Of a stretch of 64,000 nt of DNA, positions 17,762 through 24,712 are shown in pieces. The translations under genes were made by a program, and so were the position numbers. Source of the stretch: an uncultured Erysipelotrichaceae bacterium (GTDB taxonomy: Bacteria > Bacillota_I > Bacilli_A > RFN20 > CAG-826); the NCBI GenBank assembly GCA_902791935.1, contig CADAXQ010000002.1:1-64000 (forward strand), read 5' to 3'. The notes beneath the pieces were generated by a model, which ran no database searches, was not told the origin of the DNA, and saw only the letters and a program-made list of their open reading frames with translations. Numbering within the stretch: the stretch's first letter is position 1; every line of letters begins with the position of its first letter.

Positions 17762-19423
17762 TTACTTCAAATTGCTCCAGAACGAGGCGCCATGATAATC
17801 GGCACTGCCTAAGAAATAACTCCGCGCATCGGCTTTATTTTCTTGGAACGCCAAGAACGGATTCGTGTAATCTGTGTGATTGATGGTGGCGGCCCAGTAC
17901 CAGGTGTCGCAAGAGAAATCAGACGGATGGTTGATTTGCTTCACCAAAGAAGAATATGGATAAACAATGTCTGCTGTCTTCTTGAGTTCGCAGATCGATT
18001 TTGCAAACGACGTTAAATTGGCTTGATCAGAAGCGGTGACTTCGTAATTCAAGGCACGGGTTGTCGATGTTTCGGCCGTAAAGGCGCTTAATTCGGCATC
18101 GGTGTTGGTGAATTTCATGAATAACTTGGCTAAATCCAAGTGAGCCGTATTGGCGCTCACAAAGCCAAACGAGCTATTTTGTGAGACATAGGTTTGTTTC
18201 TTTTGGCCAACAGACGCGGGATCCGCAAACGGAATCGGCATCCAGGCGAAGTGACGATCTATTTTCTTAACGCCATAAAGACGTTCCACGGAAGCAAAGG
18301 CACCACTTGCTTCGTTTTCCCACCAAGAACCATCGATTAACATCGCATATTGATCCCGCTTCTTCGAATAACCGGCAATGAAGTTCGTTTGGGCATTCAT
18401 GTGTGAGACTGATCCGGCGTTGATGTCGAAATTGCTGGCGTCGCCAAGCATGATGTCTTTCATGAATTGAAGCGCTTGGTATTTGCCTGGCATCTTTTGC
18501 AATAAATAGCCATTGTCTTCCGTGATGGTAGTATCGGTGGTCGTAAAGGTGCCATCTTCTGCCACATTAGCGATTTTGGCAGTGCCGTTTAACGTATAGT
18601 TCAAGTTCATCGCGTCTTTGCCTTCGTTCGTGGCAAAGAAGTTTAAAATCGCACGCTCCGGATATTGGGACGCGTCCCCGCCGGCATAAGAGAATGGGGT
18701 CATACCGGCCGAACGAATTGCCTTCAATAATTGATTGAATTCGGTATAGGTTGCGGGAAGGCCGTCATCCGAGGTGCCTTTCACTCCATCGGGGCCCGAT
18801 GATTTTTCTTGATCCTTATCGCTAATGATGTTTCCGTCCATGCCGAGATAGAACGATTCTTGGTCAAAGAGGTCTTTGTCATAAACGATGCCTAAGAAGC
18901 CATCGTAGAACGGGACGGCATAGTATTTGTTGTCTTTTGCCGTGAGGTAACTCTTAAAGGCAGGATCCATTTTGTCTTCAATGGTCTTGCTTTCGCCAAA
19001 GTCCGATAAGCTACCAGTGACAACATCCGAGATATCCGCCATCTTGCCACGGTTCAAGAAATCGAAGTAAGAAACTTGTTCCGTAAAATAGATGTCACGT
19101 TCTAGTGTTTTATTTAATAACTGGGCACCCGAGTAGGCATCTTTTTGTCCATCCACACGGACGACAACGCCTTTTTTGCCGGCTTCAAAACTTTGATCGG
19201 CATATTTTTCTTCGAAACGTTTGGCAGCATTGCTTAACCATTGCGTGCCAAAACCACCATCAAACGTGCCGATGGTGAGTAAGGTCTTCGAAGCATCGGC
19301 GCTAGCGTTGTTGCCACCGCTATTGGTGCTATCGTTTACTGGCGTGGAAGCGGGGCTAATGCAACCCGTTAATAAAACCACGGACGAGACTAACGTAGAA
19401 AAAGCGAATAACTTTGTTTTCAT
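17762..19423 (-). CDS. Extracellular sugar-binding lipoprotein (family 1 solute-binding protein)
   Basis: 553 residues, long for the family. Signal peptide with lipobox LTGC (Cys21), a Ser/Asn-rich spacer, then a substrate-binding fold typical of CUT1 systems: KTLLTIGTFDGGFGTQW, RFEEKYAD, YAVPFYDGFLGIVYDKDLF, LPATYTEFNQLLKAI and the MLIDGSWWENEA stretch near the hinge. Start ATG 19423 with AAGGAG upstream. It is the first gene of the ten-gene operon, directly followed by its permeases and preceded by an AraC-type regulator. Large binding proteins of this kind usually take oligosaccharides; the particular sugar is unknown. Confidence 0.9.
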   Translation of the reverse strand: MKTKLFAFSTLVSSVVLLTGCISPASTPVNDSTNSGGNNASADASKTLLTIGTFDGGFGTQWLSNAAKRFEEKYADQSFEAGKKGVVVRVDGQKDAYSGAQLLNKTLERDIYFTEQVSYFDFLNRGKMADISDVVTGSLSDFGESKTIEDKMDPAFKSYLTAKDNKYYAVPFYDGFLGIVYDKDLFDQESFYLGMDGNIISDKDQEKSSGPDGVKGTSDDGLPATYTEFNQLLKAIRSAGMTPFSYAGGDASQYPERAILNFFATNEGKDAMNLNYTLNGTAKIANVAEDGTFTTTDTTITEDNGYLLQKMPGKYQALQFMKDIMLGDASNFDINAGSVSHMNAQTNFIAGYSKKRDQYAMLIDGSWWENEASGAFASVERLYGVKKIDRHFAWMPIPFADPASVGQKKQTYVSQNSSFGFVSANTAHLDLAKLFMKFTNTDAELSAFTAETSTTRALNYEVTASDQANLTSFAKSICELKKTADIVYPYSSLVKQINHPSDFSCDTWYWAATINHTDYTNPFLAFQENKADARSYFLGSADYHGASFWSNLK

Positions 19424-19570
19424 AAAAATCTCCTTGCCTCAAAACTAGACGTCGAGATATCTAAACTGCTAAATCCATTTTAAAGGGTGACGAAAAGCGA
19501 CTTTTTGCGGTTTATTGTCTTAAACGTCCAATATGTTGCTTTGCCCTAAAGGGGAAAGAAAAACGTTATC

Positions 19571-20398
19571 TTATTTGTTGCGGTGTTGGTTGCGATATTC
19601 TTGCGGTGTAACGCCGATATAGCGGCGGAACATGGCGAAGAATGTCGAAAGACTTCCATAGCCGCATGCGTTAGAGATTTCACTGACGGACCATTCGGTT
19701 TGCAAAAGGTAACGGCAAGCTAAATTCGCGCGGGTGCGCCCGAGATATTCTTGTAAGGATATCTTGGCTTCTTCGTGAAAGAGACGAGAGGTATAGCATT
19801 TTGAGTAACCGATATGGGCGGCAATCGAATCTAAAGATACCCCGCCTAAGTTCGATAAGTTTTGTTGCACATAGTAACAAACTTTTTGATAAATGCCGTT
19901 TGGTTTAGAATGGGGCGCTTCTTCAAAGAATGTGCGTAAGGCAGCATCAACAAGATCGTTCAAAATCAAAGAAGAGCTTCGTTCATCCCGGACGGCTTCT
20001 TCGATAAGTTGCAATAAGATATCTAATCGTCTTGCTTTCGCTTCGCTTAAAGAAATAACGACTGGGTTTTGTAAGGAATACGCCTCTAACAATAAAGCTT
20101 TTGATAAAGCGGATTCGCGGATTTGTAAGTGACGGAATTTGAGATTGCCCCAAATTTCATGAGAGTCCATGGAAGTGCAAAGAAAGACATCCCCTTTCTT
20201 TAAGGGGAACTTCTCTCCGTCAAATAATTGATAGCCTTCTCCATCGATGACGAGTTCCATCTCAAAGAAATCGTGATAATGCAGAAGAACGATGGAATTC
20301 GCATCCACCACGGAGATTTCCGAAGTGATGTCATCATTCAAAAGAAAGTGGAGATTGCCGTTCCGCCATTCGGTGGAGACAGGAGTCAAAGACTGCAT
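19571..20398 (-). CDS. AraC-family transcriptional regulator (with cupin sensor domain)
   Basis: 275 residues. The N-terminal half is a cupin-type ligand domain (HYHDFFEMELVIDGEG, FPLKKGDVFLCTSMDSHE). The C-terminal 90 residues are the double helix-turn-helix of AraC/XylS proteins (SLDSIAAHIGYSKCYTSRLF and SVSEISNACGYGSLSTFFAMFR, ending VTPQEYR). It probably senses a sugar and controls the operon that starts 148 bases downstream with the binding lipoprotein. The ATG at 20398 has no Shine-Dalgarno site, and a TACAAT box ends only ten bases before it, suggesting a leaderless message. The ORF is complete and intact. Confidence 0.9.
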   Translation of the reverse strand: MQSLTPVSTEWRNGNLHFLLNDDITSEISVVDANSIVLLHYHDFFEMELVIDGEGYQLFDGEKFPLKKGDVFLCTSMDSHEIWGNLKFRHLQIRESALSKALLLEAYSLQNPVVISLSEAKARRLDILLQLIEEAVRDERSSSLILNDLVDAALRTFFEEAPHSKPNGIYQKVCYYVQQNLSNLGGVSLDSIAAHIGYSKCYTSRLFHEEAKISLQEYLGRTRANLACRYLLQTEWSVSEISNACGYGSLSTFFAMFRRYIGVTPQEYRNQHRNK

Positions 20399-20407
20399 GT
20401 TGTCATT

Positions 20408-20413
20408 ATTGTA
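20408..20413 (-). promoter_or_regulatory. Candidate -10 box of the first AraC regulator, very close to its start codon
   Basis: Minus-strand TACAAT ends 10 bases before the ATG at 20398. With a normal 6-7 base distance to the transcription start, the mRNA would begin only a few bases before the AUG. This agrees with the lack of a ribosome site. No clear -35 is seen at 17 bases. Confidence 0.35.
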
Positions 20414-20551
20414 AAGGGAATCGCAACAAATCGGAATAGAAAATACAAAATTTAACAGCGATTTCTTACAAAATGAAAAGATTAATGGGACAAAGCGTTC
20501 TATAAAAATACTTCGATTTTTTACTTCGCAATCATAAAAATAGCCAGGATA

Positions 20552-21490
20552 TCATTCGTATTTTGCAACTGGCTCCGGATGTGACCACATGAATTTTTCC
20601 AATTCTGCTTTGTTTGCCAATGATGGAATGGCACCATGTTTAAGGGTAGTGAGAGCGCCCATTGCGTTCGCGGTGCGCAAAATATCAATTTCGTTCTTGT
20701 TCTCCATTAACGCTTTGATGAAAGCGCCATTAAACGAATCACCTGCAGCAACCGTGTCCACCGCTTGAACCGAATACGCGCCCACAAAAAGAGAACGTTT
20801 AGCATTTACCCACAAAGAACCGCGATCGCCCAAGGTACAAATTACATTTTGGACACCGCGTTGAAGCAAAGATTGAGCCGCTGCTCTTACCTGTTCTATG
20901 GTTTCCGTAGCGTGACCACTAAGCCGTGCAAGTTCTGTTTCGTTCGGTGTAAGGTAATCGATTTTAGATAAAACTTCGTCACGGAACGGGCGGCAAGGGG
21001 CGGGATTGACTACCGTAATTAATCCGTGCCGTTTTGCTAGCAGAATAGCCTCATCTGTCATCTCTGGATTCATTTCACCTTGCGTTAAAAACACATCGTT
21101 TGAAGCGATTGTCGTCTCTTCTCGATACAGGTCATCAATCGTGTATTCCAAGTTAGCCCCCAAAATGATGCAAATGCGATTTTGTCCTTGGCCATTAATT
21201 TGAACACTGGATACTCCTGTTGCTTGCGTTTTGCTTTTTAGAATGTGTCCTTCAATGTTTTCGGCTTGGAGTAATTGAACAAAACGATCCCCGAAAGCAT
21301 CGTTACCAACTTCTCCAAGCATGGTTACTTTTGCTCCAAGACGGGTCAAAGAAACTGCCTGATTTGCCCCTTTTCCTCCCATGAATTGTTGAAAACGAGT
21401 ACCAACTACACTTTCTCCAGCTTCAGGAAAACGGTCCATCGTTGCCACTAAGTCCGTGACAAAGGATCCTAGCACCAATACGCGATTCAT
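20552..21490 (-). CDS. Ribokinase (PfkB family), candidate D-arabinose kinase
   Basis: 312 residues with all ribokinase landmarks: N-terminal GSFVTDLVATMDRFPEAGE, the sugar-binding GGKGANQAVSLTRLG (38-52), NPAPCRPF (162-169), TPNETE (181-186), and the anion-hole/base motif DTVAAGDSFNGAF with catalytic Asp251. The normal reaction is phosphorylation of D-ribose on O5. Ribokinases can also take D-arabinose, giving D-arabinose 5-phosphate. It overlaps the upstream isomerase gene by four bases (ATGA), so the two are translated together. With the KdsD-type isomerase this suggests the route D-arabinose to D-arabinose 5-phosphate to D-ribulose 5-phosphate. Family is certain; substrate is inferred from context. 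It is the last gene of the operon. Confidence 0.9.
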   Translation of the reverse strand: MNRVLVLGSFVTDLVATMDRFPEAGESVVGTRFQQFMGGKGANQAVSLTRLGAKVTMLGEVGNDAFGDRFVQLLQAENIEGHILKSKTQATGVSSVQINGQGQNRICIILGANLEYTIDDLYREETTIASNDVFLTQGEMNPEMTDEAILLAKRHGLITVVNPAPCRPFRDEVLSKIDYLTPNETELARLSGHATETIEQVRAAAQSLLQRGVQNVICTLGDRGSLWVNAKRSLFVGAYSVQAVDTVAAGDSFNGAFIKALMENKNEIDILRTANAMGALTTLKHGAIPSLANKAELEKFMWSHPEPVAKYE

Positions 21491-22092
21491 TTTTGCTGAA
21501 GCTCCTTCTTTAACGATTCTCCTAACGCACCATTAGGGTGAAATTTGAAGAAATCTTCTTTCGTGAACCCATATGACTCTGATAGCGTCAATGCAATAGC
21601 GTCGCCTAATACAAGCGCAACCGTAGAAGAGTTGGAGGGAGCTAAATCATTGCGATCTGCTTCATGTGTGCAACGATATAAAATTCGATAAGAACAAGCC
21701 TTCGCTAAAGGAGAATTTTCTCGTGAGGTAAAAGCAACCAAAGTAGCACCAATGCGCTGCAATGGAACAATGTTTTGAATGACTTCTTTGGTGGAACCGC
21801 TATTGGAAATTAAAATCACAATATCTTTGCTTTCAATCATTCCTAAATCCCCATGGCAGGCTTCGGTACCATGAACAAAGAACGATGGCGTGCCGGTTGA
21901 TGAAAACGTTGCTGCTAATTTTTTGGCAATATGAGCAGACTTCCCAACACCCAAAAATATCACCTTACCTTGCCGGTGGCGGATTAATTCCACGACACGG
22001 TCGAGTTCCTCTTCGTGCAATCCCGTTTCCATTTCTTGGATGGCGGTTGTCTCTTCCTCAATGACTCGACGAATGCTTTCTTGATAATTCAT
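21487..22092 (-). CDS. SIS-domain arabinose-5-phosphate isomerase-like protein (KdsD/GutQ type, no CBS domains)
   Basis: 201 residues. The SIS domain closely follows KdsD/GutQ: GVGKSAHIAKKLAATF (48-63), STGTPSFFVH (65-74), EACHGDLGM (77-85) and SNSGSTKEV (96-104). These enzymes interconvert D-arabinose 5-phosphate and D-ribulose 5-phosphate. The E. coli enzymes carry a C-terminal CBS pair, which is missing here. In Gram-negative bacteria the product feeds Kdo synthesis for LPS. This organism has no visible LPS genes, and the gene is coupled to ribokinase in a glycan-import operon, so the catabolic direction is more likely. Start ATG 22092. An isomerase for another phosphosugar cannot be excluded. 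Confidence 0.85.
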   Translation of the reverse strand: MNYQESIRRVIEEETTAIQEMETGLHEEELDRVVELIRHRQGKVIFLGVGKSAHIAKKLAATFSSTGTPSFFVHGTEACHGDLGMIESKDIVILISNSGSTKEVIQNIVPLQRIGATLVAFTSRENSPLAKACSYRILYRCTHEADRNDLAPSNSSTVALVLGDAIALTLSESYGFTKEDFFKFHPNGALGESLKKELQQK

Positions 22093-22103
22093 ATCTATCC
22101 TCC

Positions 22104-23330
22104 CTAACGAAACGCAACCTCATAAAGAGATGTGTTATAAATTGGTGACCACTGTGACACTTGCAAATACACTTTCTGTCCGTGATTCCTCATCAAAAGA
22201 GGCGAGAGAAAGCCACCATAAAATTGCGGACATTCTTTTGCTGTAAGGATTAGATAGGATTCGCGGAAAGGGCCTTGAAAATCTTTCGCGTGATAGAGTT
22301 TCAAGCCTTCAAGCGAAATCATGGAAATCAACCACTCCCCTAGATATTCGTCATAAGCGATACTGGGTTCACTAGCATTCACCCCTGGCAAAATGGAATA
22401 AGGTAACTGCTGCCGACATTCTTTTATTGGAACATAACAGTCTTTTTTCATTAAGACTTCATAAGCATCGATATTTTCAATTTCATCTCGTTTTACGCGT
22501 AAAAGAGAAAGTTGGCCAAATCTTCCGCCGGGGATTGCCAATAAATGGATGTATGGCGATGAAGGTGAAGAAAGGAATGGAAATAATTGACCTGCAAAAG
22601 GATAATCCGCTTCAGAAAAAGACAACCCCGTTTTTTGAAATTCATCTAAATGATGGATGTCCGCTTTCCATAATGCATTTTCCGTTACGAACCACTCACC
22701 CGGTTTTCCCCAATAACGAACCGACATACCATAGACATAAAGAGACGAGCCCACTTGAATGCCGCCAGTAGGAATCTTTGTGATCTCTTTTTTGTTTTGA
22801 ATATCTAAGTTGTTTGGCAAATTCTCATCGTGTTGGCCTTGGAATAAAGGTTTAACTTTGCCATTGCTTCCAGTTACTAAACGAGAAAAATACATGCCCT
22901 TTTCCCAGTTTTGAAAATCGGCAAGTGCCATGAAATTGCTATTCCAGGTTCCTTGATTTACGTCTGGACCGCTAAAGGAATCGCCATATAGAAAAGCGAT
23001 TTCATCTCCTAAATCCACGGGAATGCCTAAATCCGTAGATCCTACACCCGCCTCGTTCATCAATCGTTCATTGAAGCCGCTTTTACCAGTGATTTTTCCA
23101 ATTTTTGTCACCGACACAACGTGCGCAGGGTCTAAAGTGAAAGATTCGTCTTCAGGAACGCTTACCAATAAATGAACACATTCTTTCTCGGCGTCAATCG
23201 CATAATCTAACACCGTATTTGGCAAGCCAAAATGCGTTTTACGATATTCAACGTTGCAATGATAATCGGCTAGCTTTTTCCGAGCTTCGGACAAAGGCAG
23301 TCCAACAGGATTAGGCACTGGAATTCGCAT
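22104..23330 (-). CDS. PASTA-GH183 (DUF4185) protein without signal peptide; candidate intracellular endo-D-arabinanase
   Basis: 408 residues. Residues 4-60 form a PASTA-like module (VPNPVGLPLSEARKKLADYH...HLLVSVP). The rest is a DUF4185 domain, a family now classed as GH183 with endo-D-arabinanase members. Conserved stretches shared with the upstream paralogue are STDLGIP (Asp100), LYGDSFSG (Asp117), NSNFMALA, TKIPTGGI, MSVRYWG and IPGGR; the two Asp are candidate catalytic residues. The start (ATG 23330, AAGGAGA upstream) lies just after the previous stop, so no signal peptide can be added. It is therefore predicted to act in the cytoplasm on imported oligosaccharides. A PASTA module, normally extracellular, is unusual there. 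Confidence 0.75.
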   Translation of the reverse strand: MRIPVPNPVGLPLSEARKKLADYHCNVEYRKTHFGLPNTVLDYAIDAEKECVHLLVSVPEDESFTLDPAHVVSVTKIGKITGKSGFNERLMNEAGVGSTDLGIPVDLGDEIAFLYGDSFSGPDVNQGTWNSNFMALADFQNWEKGMYFSRLVTGSNGKVKPLFQGQHDENLPNNLDIQNKKEITKIPTGGIQVGSSLYVYGMSVRYWGKPGEWFVTENALWKADIHHLDEFQKTGLSFSEADYPFAGQLFPFLSSPSSPYIHLLAIPGGRFGQLSLLRVKRDEIENIDAYEVLMKKDCYVPIKECRQQLPYSILPGVNASEPSIAYDEYLGEWLISMISLEGLKLYHAKDFQGPFRESYLILTAKECPQFYGGFLSPLLMRNHGQKVYLQVSQWSPIYNTSLYEVAFR

Positions 23331-23342
23331 TTTTTCTTCTCC

Positions 23343-24680
23343 TTAGCGATCTGTCAAAACGACTTCCATGAGGAAGGTATTGTAAATGGGGGTCCAACGT
23401 GATAATTGCAAATACATCCGTTGGCCTTCGCTATCCATAAAGGCGGAATGAACGAAACCACCATACAAGCCCGGATATTCCGTAGAGGAACAAATCGCGT
23501 GGCTTTCACGATATGGTCCCGTAATCGTTGGGCTAAGTAACATCGAAATCGATGAGCCGCGCAATGTGATAATGACGTATTGCTGAAGGTATTCACTCCA
23601 AGTCATCGAAAGCTCACTTGCGGCTGGATCGATGATGTAATACGGATTAGCATTTAATTTACTCATGCCCGTATCGCCTTTTTCCCATTGATTAGGTCCA
23701 ACAAGGTATTCGTATTCGGAACGATTTTCGAAAGATGAGGTTGCTACGCGCATCATGACGGCACCATCATTTCGACCGCCCGGGATGGTGATGAAATAAA
23801 TATGTTCTTGGTCATTCGGATCTTGATAAGGATAGATTTGGCCTCCAAACCGGAATTCCGACTCATTCCAGCGTAATGATTCGACAGGCTCCCAAGTTTG
23901 ATAGGTGTTATCCGCGGCTTTTAGTGCTTGATTGTAAGTAACAAGCCAAGAGCCACCTACGCCCCAATAACGAATTGACATATAAAAGATGTAGGCATTG
24001 CCGTTGACTGAAATGCCACCAGTCGGAATCTTGGTGACTTCCTTTGTCAAGTCATCTTCGCTACCGCTTTGATGTGCTCCTTGGGCAAAAGGCTTAAGCA
24101 TTCCGTTATCTTGCGTTACAACAGAATCAAACGTAATACCGTCATAAAACGTAGTATCAGAAGTGATAGCCATGTAGTTGGAGAACCACATGCCACTCAT
24201 GTTGTCTCCCGAGAAAGTATCGCCATAAAGAAGCATCATCCGGTTATCGGGAAGACGAAACGGAATGCCTAGGTCACAACCATACTCGCCTGCCGCAGAC
24301 AGCATTTCTCCGTTGATAGAATCGGGGCCAGTCTCTTTGGCGATAATGTTGTGATACGCAATGATAGAGTCGTCATTTGCTGTTGCTTCTTTGCTTCGCT
24401 GACTAACTTGGACGGGGACGCGTGTCCCTTTCGAAACCATGTCCCCCGCTTTTAAGCCGTCTCCATAAGAAAGGATCCGCCCCTCAATCAACTCGGTTGT
24501 TGGAGTTTGAATTTCTTCAAACAAGAAGGAGGCTCCTACTTGTAGTTTCGCTTGGCGTACGCTGAGGCCATAAAGATCGGGAAGCACCACTTTCTCTGCG
24601 TTTTGCTGCGCACCGCAGCTAACAAGTGACAGCGCAAGAAGCGTTCCAAAAACCGGCCAGTAAACGTGTTTATTTTTCAT
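23343..24680 (-). CDS. PASTA-GH183 (DUF4185) lipoprotein; candidate surface endo-D-arabinanase
   Basis: 445 residues. Signal peptide with lipobox LVSC (Cys22), one PASTA module (about 32-95, VLPDLYGLSVRQAKLQVGAS...GTRVPVQVS), then DUF4185/GH183 with CDLGIP (Asp136), LYGDTFSG (Asp154), WFSNYMAI, TKIPTGGI, MSIRYWG and IPGGRND. Only published GH183 enzymes are known to me as endo-acting on the D-arabinan of mycobacterial arabinogalactan and lipoarabinomannan. Tethered to the outer face of the membrane, this copy would make the first cuts, while PASTA may bind peptidoglycan, either its own wall or that of the prey. Its paralogue, without export signal, follows after 12 bases. Start ATG 24680 with AAAGGAGG. 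Confidence 0.8.
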   Translation of the reverse strand: MKNKHVYWPVFGTLLALSLVSCGAQQNAEKVVLPDLYGLSVRQAKLQVGASFLFEEIQTPTTELIEGRILSYGDGLKAGDMVSKGTRVPVQVSQRSKEATANDDSIIAYHNIIAKETGPDSINGEMLSAAGEYGCDLGIPFRLPDNRMMLLYGDTFSGDNMSGMWFSNYMAITSDTTFYDGITFDSVVTQDNGMLKPFAQGAHQSGSEDDLTKEVTKIPTGGISVNGNAYIFYMSIRYWGVGGSWLVTYNQALKAADNTYQTWEPVESLRWNESEFRFGGQIYPYQDPNDQEHIYFITIPGGRNDGAVMMRVATSSFENRSEYEYLVGPNQWEKGDTGMSKLNANPYYIIDPAASELSMTWSEYLQQYVIITLRGSSISMLLSPTITGPYRESHAICSSTEYPGLYGGFVHSAFMDSEGQRMYLQLSRWTPIYNTFLMEVVLTDR

Positions 24681-24712
24681 AGAAGTCCTCCTTTAATGTG
24701 GTGAATGTGGCG

